From positions 4,216,001 to 4,280,000 of the forward strand of contig NC_008009.1 of the NCBI RefSeq assembly GCF_000014005.1: a DNA stretch of 64,000 bases. The letters run 5' to 3'. Source of the stretch: Candidatus Koribacter versatilis Ellin345 (GTDB lineage: Bacteria > Acidobacteriota > Terriglobia > Terriglobales > Acidobacteriaceae). The notes beneath the pieces were generated by a model, which was not told where the DNA came from, made no database searches, and saw only the letters and a list, made by a program, of their open reading frames with translations. The translations under genes were made by a program, and so were the position numbers. Positions 10,714 through 20,300 of the stretch are shown here, piece after piece; the first letter of the stretch is position 1, and each line of letters opens with the position of its first letter.

Positions 10714-10729
10714 TTAGTCAGCCAACTAA
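10714..10729 (+). promoter_or_regulatory. Second TetR operator, upstream of doxX
   Basis: TTAGTCAGCCAACTAA, an imperfect palindrome with TTAGT/ACTAA arms (12 of 16 positions symmetric). It matches the site at 10081-10096 at 14 of 16 positions and sits 51 bases before the DoxX-like gene. Confidence 0.7.
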
Positions 10730-10779
10730 CTCACGACGAATAAGCTATTCAATCTCAAGTTTCAGAAGGAAGCCACGGA

Positions 10780-11157
10780 ATGATGACTAAAGCGTCTGGT
10801 TACTGGGCTTCGACGGTACTAGCGGCCCTGCTCTTCATGGTGCCCGGTCTCGGGCTGCTCGGACGGGTGTCGCACTTTACCGACGACATGGCCCATCTTG
10901 GATACCCCCTCTATTTCCTCACATTTCTTGGCGCTTGGAAGGTCCTCGGCGCCCTCGCGATCCTGGCTCCAGGCATTCCGCGCGTTAAAGAGTGGGCCTA
11001 TGCAGGAATGATCTTCGACCTCAGCGGCGCGATGATCTCTCGGGCAGTCATGGGTGATGGAGCAGTGAAGGTAATTGTGCCTTGCGTTGTTGGCTGTCTG
11101 GTCGTCTTTTCGTGGTCCCTCCGGCCTGCCGGACGTCTGCTGCGCGAAGCGACCTAG
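10780..11157 (+). CDS. DoxX-like family membrane protein
   Basis: 125 residues with four predicted membrane helices (about 8-25, 45-65, 70-90, 97-112) in the layout of DoxX-like proteins, including the LGYPLYFLTFLGAWKVLGALAIL segment. Members are small inner-membrane proteins often found with oxidoreductases. Their activity is not well defined. There is a GAAGGAAG sequence upstream, and the start could be ATG 10780 or 10783. It lies between tetR and an SDR gene on the same strand behind a TetR operator, so it is probably induced with them. Confidence 0.85.
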   Translation: MMTKASGYWASTVLAALLFMVPGLGLLGRVSHFTDDMAHLGYPLYFLTFLGAWKVLGALAILAPGIPRVKEWAYAGMIFDLSGAMISRAVMGDGAVKVIVPCVVGCLVVFSWSLRPAGRLLREAT

Positions 11158-11220
11158 ATGACAAACCTTTGCCAAGTGACAAACGGACGCACACAACAAA
11201 CAACATAAGGATGGTCCCAC

Positions 11221-12051
11221 ATGAAAACCAAAGTTGACTCCAAGCGATTTGGCCCATGGGCGCTCATTACGGGTGCTTCTTCGGGTATAGGCAGGGAATT
11301 TGCACGCCAGGTTGCCGCGTCGGGTATCAATGTGGTGCTCGTGGCGCGGCGAGAACCCCTCCTCCAAGAGGCAGGGGCCGAGTTCAGCAAAACCTACGGG
11401 GTTGAGCACCGCATTGTTCTGGCTGATCTCTCCGAGGAAGGCTTCATGGACAGGCTCATTCCCGCGACAGATGACCTCGATATCGGCCTCGTAATTTCCA
11501 ATGCGGGCACCGCTAGCCCTGGCGAGTTCCTGAAACGTGATCGCGTCAGTATGCTCGAAATAATCCGGCTCAATGCTCTTTCACACCTGGAAATCGCTCA
11601 CCACTTTGGCGAGCGGCTGGCCCGACGTGGTCGCGGCGGGCTGCTCATGAGCGGCGCGATGGGCGCGATGGTCGGGCTGCCATTCATGGCGGCAGAAAGT
11701 CCGAGCAAGGCCTTTATCCAGACGCTGGGCCAGGCCTTGCACGTCGAGTTCGCCCCGTTGGGCGTGAATGTCACGGTCCTTGTCATCGCACCCACGGAGA
11801 CAGCAGTCATAGCCAAAATCGGATTCGATCACCATAATATGCCGACGGAGCAGATGCGGATGAAGCGGATGCCAGTGGAACAGTGCGTGCGAGAAGGCCT
11901 CCTCGCGCTCCAACGCAATCGAGCGACTCATCTTCCGGGTCGGACAAATCGCATCGCGAACGCCCTCATGCCCCCCTCGATCGCACGGCGGATTATGGGC
12001 AAGATGTTGGGCAGGGCAGTCGCTGCCCGTTCCCGGACGGCTTCTACATAA
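11221..12051 (+). CDS. Short-chain dehydrogenase/reductase (SDR) with altered active site
   Basis: 276 residues. The Rossmann cofactor motif TGASSGIG is at about 18-25, VARRE follows beta-2, and the NAG motif is at about 94. The classical YxxxK position reads ESPSK, so the catalytic tyrosine is replaced by glutamate. The catalytic-serine segment reads LMSGAMG instead of the usual SS. The lysine is kept. It may be inactive as an ordinary SDR, or use different chemistry. It is the last gene of the TetR-DoxX-SDR cluster, 63 bases after doxX. Confidence 0.88.
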   Translation: MKTKVDSKRFGPWALITGASSGIGREFARQVAASGINVVLVARREPLLQEAGAEFSKTYGVEHRIVLADLSEEGFMDRLIPATDDLDIGLVISNAGTASPGEFLKRDRVSMLEIIRLNALSHLEIAHHFGERLARRGRGGLLMSGAMGAMVGLPFMAAESPSKAFIQTLGQALHVEFAPLGVNVTVLVIAPTETAVIAKIGFDHHNMPTEQMRMKRMPVEQCVREGLLALQRNRATHLPGRTNRIANALMPPSIARRIMGKMLGRAVAARSRTAST

Positions 12052-12065
12052 CCCATGATGAAGGA

Positions 12066-12126
12066 AAGGGGGAAACCCGGGGGAAACCCGGGGAAAATCG
12101 GGGGGAAAATCGGGAAAATCGGGGAC
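12066..12126 (+). repeat. G-run array (quadruplex-prone, low complexity)
   Basis: Six G runs of 3-6 bases separated by AAACCC or AAAATC units, ending GGGGACAGACG, in the gap between the convergent SDR gene and the gene ending at 12186. An inverted, diverged match (GGGACATTCCCCGATTTCCC) lies at about 13049-13068 on the far side of that gene. Confidence 0.6.
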
Positions 12127-12185
12127 AGACGAAATAATCACCAATTTCGCCGAGAAGAGTGGAATCGCCAATTCCGCGTCATCCC

Positions 12186-13004
12186 CTACTTAATCGTGTG
12201 TTCGACTCTGAATTCCCGATAGTTGCGGAAATCAATGATGTTGTGCGAGCACTCCGGATTGCCCCGATCACAGGACAGGACCTCGGCATGAACGGGAAGC
12301 AAAGACGTGTTCCCTGCGATCGTCGTGTAGGTGTAGTCCACCGCAACTTCGACCCGGTCCATCGCAAAGTCCCGAGGCAGATCGACGGCCTCCCGCTCAA
12401 TGCGCAACACCCGCGCCGTGTCAGGATCGATCCACACCCTGCCTTCATACGCCGGGTAGACAACCTGCGACCCGTCCCTTATTTCCCAGCTCGATTTTCT
12501 CTTTCGTACCTGGAAGTCGTAGACCTCGGCAACGGAACCGGAGAGCTCAGTCCTGCGCCCAGCCCCGAAGAGCGCGTCCGTCCTTCTGTCAAAAATGCCC
12601 CGCAGCGTCGAGCCAAATTCTCCTTTCGAACCGTATCCATCCAGCTCCTCGATGCCGTGGTTCGTAGCATGGCCGTCGACTTTTACGTTCCGATAGCTTT
12701 CCACGCCGATGCTGTAAATCACTTCGGCCGTCACGACATCCAGCGCCTTTTTCTTCTGCCCGCGCTGCATATATCGCGCGATGTGCTCCTCGCAAATGAA
12801 GTTGGGTAGCTTCTGCGAAAACTGCAACGCTGCCTGCCGGGCCCGCTCGATCAACGGGTCCACAGGCAGCCCCGCCGCATTCGCAGACGGGCCGTCCGTA
12901 CCCTGCTGGGTTGGCTGCCCGGGCGCTTCCCTCTGCGCTACCAATGCAACCGGAGCCATCAGGAGCAGCACGAGCCACGCGCCGAAACCCATCCGAACTT
13001 TCAT
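12186..13004 (-). CDS. Secreted protein, paralogue of the gene at 14868
   Basis: 272 residues with a Sec signal peptide (GAWLVLLLMAPVALVAQ). The mature part has conserved blocks: LPNFICEEHIARYMQRG, VWIDPDTARVLRIE, YTTIAGNTSLLPVHAE, and a C-terminal CxxGxPECSHNIIDFRNY. The last suggests a disulphide near the C-terminus. The alternating beta strands and the WIDPDTARVLRIE block recall LolA/outer-membrane lipoprotein-sorting folds, but this is only a resemblance. It is clearly homologous to the protein encoded at 14868-15746. The function is unknown. Confidence 0.75.
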   Translation of the reverse strand: MKVRMGFGAWLVLLLMAPVALVAQREAPGQPTQQGTDGPSANAAGLPVDPLIERARQAALQFSQKLPNFICEEHIARYMQRGQKKKALDVVTAEVIYSIGVESYRNVKVDGHATNHGIEELDGYGSKGEFGSTLRGIFDRRTDALFGAGRRTELSGSVAEVYDFQVRKRKSSWEIRDGSQVVYPAYEGRVWIDPDTARVLRIEREAVDLPRDFAMDRVEVAVDYTYTTIAGNTSLLPVHAEVLSCDRGNPECSHNIIDFRNYREFRVEHTIK

Positions 13005-13070
13005 CCAACGCTCCTCGAAATGAGGGAAAGAAATGAGGGGACCGACGGGACATTCCCCGATTTCCCAGCC

Positions 13071-13850
13071 TTACCCCATGACCCGCGCCCAAGCCTCCAC
13101 CCATCCGCGCGCCGTCGCTGTCCACGGCGGCCAGAAAAACAGCACCGACGCAACCAACAACGCCGTGGTCAGGCCCACCGCTCCGATCACAAACTGCCGC
13201 ATCAGTCTTCCCTGCCGCCAATCCCACAACGCCATCAGCAGCAACAGGACCACGTTCCCGTAGAAATAGAAGAAGAACCACGGCACTGCCGATTTCGGTT
13301 CGTGCCACAGGTTGCCGGTAAACCGCGCAAACCCCGGATCGGCAATTGCCACCATGGCCAGCATTATCAGCCGCTTGTGCGCAGCCGGGTTCTTCCGCGA
13401 AGCGAGCCCCCACCCGATAAAAATCAGGAACCCACCGACATCCACGATGTTCACCGCGAGGAACGCCGGCGTAAACCCGGGCGTGTTCAGGTTCAACGCC
13501 AGCGACGACAACGCCGCCCACGGTCCGAGCACCGCCATCAACACCGTCCACGCCGCCGCGAACCAGCCAAACTTGCGGTGCCAACCTACTCGATCGCCCA
13601 CCACCATCGCGACCTGCGCCGTCATGATCAAAAGCCAGACGCTGAACACCACCGCGTGCACATGCGCTACCAGCGGCGCCGCCGGACGCTCGTGGAAGTA
13701 CCGCTGCAAATCAACGCCGAATCCCGCGAGGATCCCAACCCAGAAAATCCCCAGCCACACCGCACTAGGAACGCGGTCGTCGCGCGCGTTCCAGTTCCCG
13801 CGCTCGTGCAAAAATGTCGTTCGTTTCGAAACCGCAGCGGCAGTCGCCAT
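13071..13850 (-). CDS. Multi-pass membrane protein, DUF2306-like
   Basis: About 259 residues with seven predicted helices. Conserved polar residues occur in membrane context: HVHAVVFSVWLLIM, WHRKFGW, HKRLIMLAMVAIADP and PWFFFYFYGN. Paired histidines within helices are reminiscent of haem- or quinone-binding membrane proteins. The start is taken at MATAAAVSKRTT (13850). It lies 67 bases upstream of the secreted-protein gene on the same strand, possibly in one transcript. The family assignment is approximate. Confidence 0.7.
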   Translation of the reverse strand: MATAAAVSKRTTFLHERGNWNARDDRVPSAVWLGIFWVGILAGFGVDLQRYFHERPAAPLVAHVHAVVFSVWLLIMTAQVAMVVGDRVGWHRKFGWFAAAWTVLMAVLGPWAALSSLALNLNTPGFTPAFLAVNIVDVGGFLIFIGWGLASRKNPAAHKRLIMLAMVAIADPGFARFTGNLWHEPKSAVPWFFFYFYGNVVLLLLMALWDWRQGRLMRQFVIGAVGLTTALLVASVLFFWPPWTATARGWVEAWARVMG

Positions 13851-14475
13851 TCTTCCCCCACCCAATGAGCATCAGGAATCTAGCGGACGCTGATTCGTCA
13901 ATCAACAACTTTCGCAACCATGTATTGAGGGCGAGAAAGGCGAAAGATGCGACATTCGTCAAAATTCCCACCGTGTCCTTCGTGGTGAATCTTTTAACTT
14001 TCACCGCCAGAACCACGCAGAGGTCTTGTCAATCCCCACCAAACGTGGGATCGGTGCGCCCCATCACCTCGCCCTGCATCGCCCATCACATCTTTCCACG
14101 ACCCAATTCCCTATCCTGTCTTCCTCCGACACAAACTGGACCCCACCGCCTTCCCGGCCAAAGGTCTCGTTTCCCGGAGACAAGTCGTTTGTTTTCAAAT
14201 TTTTGCCTGTAACCCCTTGCGGCTCAAATTTTTGCGAGTTTTCCACAGCCTAAGCTATTGAAAACAAAATTCAAGGGGGAGGGGGGTGGGGTCGGCAAGG
14301 CCGCGCCCTCCGCTACTCAATCGTGGGGTCGAAATGATGTTGTGGCGCCCGTTCGCCTCTCATTACCTTCGGCACGTTGCCGTCGCACCCTATCGGCAGT
14401 ACTGTTTCCCCCCGATCGTTCTACCGACGAATCGGAAGACGCGTAGTCCGCAGGAAAGGCGTTGGTCTCGCGAAT
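13851..14475. other. Intergenic region without a recognisable gene
   Basis: About 625 bases. Around 13965-14020 is sequence reading (on the minus strand) GATTCACCACGAAGGACACG, a style of dispersed repeat seen in several soil phyla. Around 14200-14275 is an AT-richer stretch followed by a G-rich run (GGGGGAGGGGGG). I see no convincing coding frame; the PilZ-like gene follows. Confidence 0.5.
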
Positions 14476-14844
14476 ATGTCCTCATCCAGGAAAGAAAACA
14501 GGATCACCGCAGTATTGCCGGTGCGCGTCTCGACCGTGAACCAGAAGGGCGTCCTCGCAGAGTGCGTCGCCTACACTCTCTCCCTCTCCCTGCACGGCGC
14601 GCAGTTGGCAGGAGTAACCGTCCCGGTCAAAGTTGGAAACGTTGTTCGTCTCCAGCGCGGCCGCGCCACTGCAAACTTTCGCGTCGTCTGGATTGGTTCC
14701 GAGGCCGACGATCGCCCAGGTCAAATCGGCGTCGCCTCCACTCTCAGTGTCAGCAATTTCTGGGGACTGGAAGAATCGAAACCTCTTCCGGACATCGACC
14801 TGCGCGCCATGTCGCGCCGCCGGGACTCCGCGCCTCCGGCGTAG
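14476..14844 (+). CDS. PilZ-domain-like protein
   Basis: 122 residues from ATG 14476 (MSSSRKENRITAVLPVRV). The layout fits a small PilZ beta-barrel: a basic R-x-x-x-R-like start (RKENR), ECVAYTLSLSLHGAQLAG (the position of the D/NxSxxG motif, here SLSLHG), then GRATANFRVVWIG and QIGVASTL. PilZ proteins bind c-di-GMP, but the second motif is degenerate, so binding is uncertain. The gene is convergent with the secreted paralogue ending at 14868. Confidence 0.7.
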   Translation: MSSSRKENRITAVLPVRVSTVNQKGVLAECVAYTLSLSLHGAQLAGVTVPVKVGNVVRLQRGRATANFRVVWIGSEADDRPGQIGVASTLSVSNFWGLEESKPLPDIDLRAMSRRRDSAPPA

Positions 14845-14867
14845 AGCCCACCCTTGTCGGATGTTCA

Positions 14868-15746
14868 CTACTTAATCTTCACGTCCACTTTGAATTGGTG
14901 ATAGTTGCGGAAGTCGATGATGTTGTGGCTGCAATCCGGACTGTCCCGCTGGCATCCCAGGCTCTCGGCGTGGACCGGAAGCAGCGACGAGTTCCCGGCA
15001 ATCGTCGTGTAGGCATAGTCCACCGCGGTTTCGATCCTATCCAGCGGAAAATCCGGCGGGAGGTCGACGGCCTCCATCTCAATCCGCAATACGCGCGCCG
15101 TTGCCGGATCCACCCACATGCGCCCCGAATACGCCGGTCGCGTGCTCTGGTCTTCGGCCTTTACCTCCCAGTGCGAGTTCTTCTGTGCCACCCGGAAGTC
15201 GTAAACCTGGGCAATCGAACCGGAGATCACGCTCCTGCCGCCAGCCCGGAATTGCGCGTTCGTATTGGTAGAAAAAAGATTCGTCAGCACGGTGGCAAAT
15301 TCTCCCGTTGAGCGGGACCCCTCGATTTCCATCATGCCTTTATTCGTCGGACGCCCGCCCACTTTCACGTTGCGATAGCTTTCCTCTCCATCGTGGTAAA
15401 CCACTTCTGCCGAAACGATGTCCAGCGGCCTCTTGTCCTGACCACGCTGCGCAAACCGCGACACGTACTCCTGGCAAATGAAGTTGGGAAGCTTCTGCGA
15501 GAACTGGAATGTCGCGTACCGGGCGCGCTCGATCAAGGGCGCAGTGGCAGGTGGCGCGTCACCCGACGGACTGGCAGGCGCCGCGGGCTGCGGCTCCGGC
15601 GCGTCAGCCGACGAATCGTCAGGCACCGTCTCTGGCGCGGGTCGCCATACGGGTGGCTGCGCGGGCGATCCACTCTGAGCAACCAGTGCAACCGGAGCAA
15701 CCAGAAGAAGAGCAAGCAGCGTGGCGAAACCGATCCGAATTGTCAT
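14868..15746 (-). CDS. Secreted protein, paralogue of the gene at 12186
   Basis: 292 residues from ATG 15746, with signal peptide MTIRIGFATLLALLLVAPVALVAQ and a proline/alanine-rich linker of about 55 residues (PAQPPVWRP, EPQPAAPASP). The conserved part follows: LPNFICQEYVSRFAQRGQ, MWVDPATARVLRIEMEAVDLP, YTTIAGNSSLLPVHAE, CSHNIIDFRNY. It is the same protein as at 12186 with a longer linker. The pair bracket a membrane protein and a PilZ-like gene, suggesting local duplication. The function is unknown. Confidence 0.75.
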   Translation of the reverse strand: MTIRIGFATLLALLLVAPVALVAQSGSPAQPPVWRPAPETVPDDSSADAPEPQPAAPASPSGDAPPATAPLIERARYATFQFSQKLPNFICQEYVSRFAQRGQDKRPLDIVSAEVVYHDGEESYRNVKVGGRPTNKGMMEIEGSRSTGEFATVLTNLFSTNTNAQFRAGGRSVISGSIAQVYDFRVAQKNSHWEVKAEDQSTRPAYSGRMWVDPATARVLRIEMEAVDLPPDFPLDRIETAVDYAYTTIAGNSSLLPVHAESLGCQRDSPDCSHNIIDFRNYHQFKVDVKIK

Positions 15747-15916
15747 CCGACTCTCCTCGATCAGCGGGGGCTGGCCCACCCAATCAATCCTATCCGAAGG
15801 TATAACCCTATACCTTGGTCCAATCCGCAATACCCACAATTCTGGCCTAATGGCAAAGATTCACTTCTGACGCAATTTCGATTTCCACGCCTCACAACGT
15901 ATCGGAGACCAAACTC

Positions 15917-16738
15917 ATGAGCACGATCACCGTAAAAGACGGCACCGAGATTTTCTACAAAGATTGGGGCACCGGGCAGCCACTCTTCTTCCATCACGGC
16001 TGGCCGCTTTCCGCCGACGACTGGGACACCCAGATGATGTTCTTCCTCGCCCACGGCTACCGCGTCATCGCCCATGATCGCCGCGGCCACGGCCGCTCAA
16101 CCCAAACCGACAAGGGCCACGACATGGACGTTTACGCCGCCGACGTTGCCGAACTCACGGCGAAGCTCGAACTCAAGAACGCCATCCACATCGGCCACTC
16201 CACCGGCGGCGGCGAGGTCACGCGCTATGTTGCGAAGTTCGGCAAAGGACGCGTCGCCAAAGCTGTCCTCATCAGCGCAATTCCCCCAACCTTCATGCAG
16301 TCGGAGAGAAATCCCGATGGCGTTCCCAAAGAAGCGGTGGACAGCATTCGCAATGGTACCGCCTACCATCGCGCGCAGTTCTACAAAGACATCACCATCC
16401 CGTTCTACGGCTTCAACCGTCCGGGTGCGAACGTGTCGGAAGGCATTCGCGAGAACTGGTGGCGGCAAGGCATGATGGGCAGCGCCCAGGCGCACTACGA
16501 ATGTGTGCGCGTCCTCTCCGAAACGGAGTTCTTCGACGACCTCAAGGCGATCGACGTCCCCGTCCTGGTGATGCACGGCGAGGATGACCAGATCTGCCCG
16601 TTCCCCACCACTGGCGCAAGGTCGGTGAAGCTCTTGAAGCACGGCCAGCTCAAGTCCTACCCCGGCTTCCCCCACGGCATGCCCACCACTCACGCCGACC
16701 AGATCAACGCCGACCTTCTCGCATTCATAAGGTCGTAA
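15917..16738 (+). CDS. Alpha/beta hydrolase, non-haem chloroperoxidase type
   Basis: 273 residues, the normal size for the cofactor-free haloperoxidase/esterase group. The nucleophile elbow is GHSTGGG (Ser95), the acid lies in HGEDDQICP (about 223), and the histidine is in GFPHGM (His253). The oxyanion segment is HHGWPLSADDW. There is no signal peptide, so it is cytoplasmic. Such enzymes are esterases or perhydrolases in vitro. The gene is divergent from the secreted-protein gene across a 170-base promoter region. Confidence 0.92.
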   Translation: MSTITVKDGTEIFYKDWGTGQPLFFHHGWPLSADDWDTQMMFFLAHGYRVIAHDRRGHGRSTQTDKGHDMDVYAADVAELTAKLELKNAIHIGHSTGGGEVTRYVAKFGKGRVAKAVLISAIPPTFMQSERNPDGVPKEAVDSIRNGTAYHRAQFYKDITIPFYGFNRPGANVSEGIRENWWRQGMMGSAQAHYECVRVLSETEFFDDLKAIDVPVLVMHGEDDQICPFPTTGARSVKLLKHGQLKSYPGFPHGMPTTHADQINADLLAFIRS

Positions 16739-16831
16739 ATGTCGGGTGCCGCAGGTCTGGCGATCTTTGAGACCTGTGGCCCTGGCAGTCTTTTGAAGAT
16801 TTTGCATTTTCAAAGAGGGAGGTAGGCCAAC

Positions 16832-17284
16832 TCAACGCATCGCCAAACTCAGGGTAAGCAGTCCAAAAGCAACGATCAGCGCCAACGTTCGAAAGGCATG
16901 ATAAGCATCCCAGCGATGCTCCTGCGCTTGCCAATCTTGCGGAACGGTCTCAGGCGTCCAGCGCAAGATCCGGTTGTTGATGGGCACCGGAAAAATGAGC
17001 GAGAACACTACCGCGAATACCTGGAGCGCAAAAGCGATTGCCGCGAAACGCCAGGCCGTCCGGTTCAAGCCTTCAAACGGCAGCAGTAAAACCAGCATCA
17101 GCAACGTGGAGCCGGCCATCCAAAATGGCATCACCCGGCCGAGCAATTTTGCGAGTGCCGCACGCACCGGAACATGGACGTCCAAATTCTGTGCGTTGAG
17201 GACGGGATGTGCAAACGCACCGACATTGAGTTCGCTGCCGCACATCAGGCCCAGAACCAGGATTGCAGAGAGATGGATGATCAC
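16832..17284 (-). CDS. Anthrone oxygenase-like membrane protein (DUF1772)
   Basis: 150 residues with four helices. Family features include the polar GSELNVGAFAHPVL in helix 1 and the PVPINNRILRW segment before the last helix, with the QEHRWDAYHAFRT motif. DUF1772 proteins include anthrone oxygenases of polyketide pathways, but most bacterial members are uncharacterised. No polyketide genes are nearby. Confidence 0.8.
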   Translation of the reverse strand: MIIHLSAILVLGLMCGSELNVGAFAHPVLNAQNLDVHVPVRAALAKLLGRVMPFWMAGSTLLMLVLLLPFEGLNRTAWRFAAIAFALQVFAVVFSLIFPVPINNRILRWTPETVPQDWQAQEHRWDAYHAFRTLALIVAFGLLTLSLAMR

Positions 17285-17397
17285 GAAACCAACCTCCTCT
17301 GCTTTCGATGCCAGCTCTGTCGCGAGGATTCGTGATCTAAGGCTGCTGGTCGCAGCGGCTCTTCAGCACGACGCGCCAGCGAATTACGTTGCGAGCC

Positions 17398-20300
17398 TTA
17401 GTTATTCGGATACGAATAGTCAACCGACTGCCACGCTCCGGCAATGTACGACCAGAGCCGCACATAGACAGTCCCACCTGTGGCGGGCAGATTCGTTACG
17501 GTCGCAGAGGTTGAGGTACCGGGCACGTAATCCAAGTCACGCGCGCCGAACCTGGTTCCGACATACAGGCTGTAGCTTGTCACACCTGATCCGGGTGTCC
17601 AGGTGAACGTGGCTGAGTTACCGGTGATCGTGGTGCCATTCGCCGGAGAGATCATCGTCGCCTTCGTTGCCGTTCCCGAAGCAACGTAAGTGTAGTTGCC
17701 GCGCTGGTAAGTTCCGGCGATGAGTGAGCACAGCGTGACGTACAGCGTGCCGCCGTTGGTGGGTAGAGTCGTAACGGTTGCGGAAGTGTTCGTCCCGGTG
17801 TTGATGAAGGCGATGTCATGACCGCCCGGTTGGGTTCCCACGTAGAGGCTGTAGCTTGTTACACCTGATCCAGCCGTCCAGGTGAAGGTTGCCGAGTTTC
17901 CGGTAAACGTGCTGCCATTCGCCGGGGAGATCATCGTCGCCTTCGTTGCCGTGCCCGCAGCAACGTACGTGTAGCTGCGGCTCTGGTAAGTTCCACCGAT
18001 GAGCGAGTACAGCGTGGCGTACAGGGTGCCGCCGTTGGTCGGCAAAGTCGTAACCGTCGCGGAAGTGTTCATGCCCGCGTTGATGAAAGCGATGTCATGA
18101 AGACCTGGCTTGGTTCCCACGTAGAGGCTGTATTGGCTTACACCCGTGCCTGAAGTCCAGCTAAACGTGTCCGTTGAACCGGCAAGCGTCGATCCCTCGG
18201 CGGGGCTTACTATCGCCGCGGGGACCGGTGTGCCGGCCTCGATATAACTAGATGCATTCACTCCATACTTTCCATTAATCAGAGTGTAGAGAGTGACAAA
18301 AATCGAAGCGCCGTTCGTCGGAATATTGTTCACAGTAGTCGAGTTGCTCTGCAGGGCGTTGACGAAAGCAATGTCATGGCTTCCAGGCGTGGAGCCAACG
18401 TAGAGGGTGTATTGCGTCGCAGTGGGAACGTTCGTCCAGGTGAAGGTCGCGGACGCACCGGGCAATGTGGAGCCGTTAGCCGGCGTAAGCAGGATTGCCT
18501 TGGTAGGCGGCATGACTGCGATCGGGTAGCTGCTGAGGTTCGAGAGATTTCCGGCATACATAGCGAACGCATAAACCGTGTGAACTCCCACCTTCACATT
18601 CTGCAATGAGAGCGCATACGCGGCCGGATTGGAGTTTCTGGGGTTCGTTTGAGATGCGCGTTGCCATGCACCTTGCGCCGAATCCAGCTGATAGTAAAAA
18701 GCGCTGGGCGCAAGCAGGATTGGCGAAGACGTGCTCGTAACCGACGCCGTTAATTTGGGGGCCGAATTCTCCGTCGCAAAAATCGATAATCCAGCTACAG
18801 TCTGCGAATCAGTCACTCCCTGGAACACCGACGCGATGGGTATCGTGCTTTCCACTGCAGCATCGATCACCGTAACGGTGGTGCTGGCCGGATCCGAATT
18901 GGCTACGTAGATCCTGTCGCTCGTCGGGTCCACTGCAATCGCGCTGGGCACTCGGCCCACACCGACCAAAGTCGCCGCATTGGTCGCACCGTCAATCACA
19001 GTCACGTTGTTGCTGCCATTGTTTGCGACGTAAATCTTGTTGGTAACCGGATTAACGGCGACGGCGATCGGGCCATGCGCAAGACTTGCAGCAACCGTGG
19101 TGACATTCAGGGTTGCGCCAGCGACTACGCTTACGTCGTCCTCTCCGGAATTGACAACATAAATCTGATTGGTCAGCGCATTGACAGCCAGGTCGGAAGG
19201 ACTTGTTCCCGTAGTCGCAAACGTGGTCGAGTTGGTGACGCCGTCGATGATCGTAATGTAGTTTGCGCCGGAGTTGGCTACGTAGATTTTGTTGGTGACC
19301 GGGTTGACGGCAATCGCAGTGGGGAGCAGCCCAACCATGACGCTGGTTGTGCTCCTGGTGAGCCCGTCGATCACCGTTACCGATCCGTTAAACGCACAAT
19401 CCCCGGCCGTTCCGCAGTAATTCGCGACGTAAATCTTATTGGTTACGGGATTGACCGCGAGGGCCCACGGCAAAAATCCTGTACCGACAGTGCTTGTGCT
19501 CGAACTCGCCCCGTCAATGATGGTGACGTTGTTGCTCGTCCGGTTTGCAACGTAGATGGTGTTCGTTGCCGGATTTACGGCGACTGCGTCAGGCCCTAAA
19601 CCGGCTTGCAGAGTGGTCGTGTCGTTTGTCACTCCATCGATCACGGTAACGTCGTTGCTGTAGTTGTTAGCGACGTAAACCTTGTTGGTGACGGGATTCA
19701 CGGCAACTGCGCTGGGATCGACGCCCGTGGTGACCGCGGTTGTCGTGTTGGTTTTCCCATCGATCACCGTGACGTCGTTGCTGGACAAATTGGCAACATA
19801 GATTTTGCTCGTTGCTGAGTTCACAGCTACGGCAAACGGACGCGTCCCAACACTGACGTTTGTGGTGCGATTCGTGTCTCCGCTTATGAGCGTTACGTCA
19901 TTGCCGACGTTGTTCGCGACGTAAACCTCATTGGTGATCGGATTCACGGCCACGTCGAAGGGACGCGTGTCGGTCGCAACGGTTGATGTTCCATTGGTTG
20001 TTCCGTCAATAACGGTGATCTCGCTTCCCAGCTCGGTGACAAAAGCTTGGTTTGTAATGGGATTGACGGCTATGGCTTGCGGTTGTGCGGTTAAGCTCAC
20101 CGGGGTCGCTTGGTTCGTTGCTCCGTCGATTACCGTAACGTCGTTACTCGCGACGTCGGCGACGTAGACTTTGTTACTGACCGAATTGACTACGATTTTC
20201 CAGGGATTCGTTCCAACCGGTATCATCGCCGTGCTTTTGGTCGCACCGTCAATCACCTCGACGCTCGAGTCGAAGTTGTTGGAAACATAAATCTTGTTGG

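Noticed and set aside
12589-13584. A 331-codon minus-strand frame spanning two genes
   Set aside because: It is a shifted frame of the two real minus-strand genes (signal-peptide protein and membrane protein) with glycine/arginine-rich nonsense composition.
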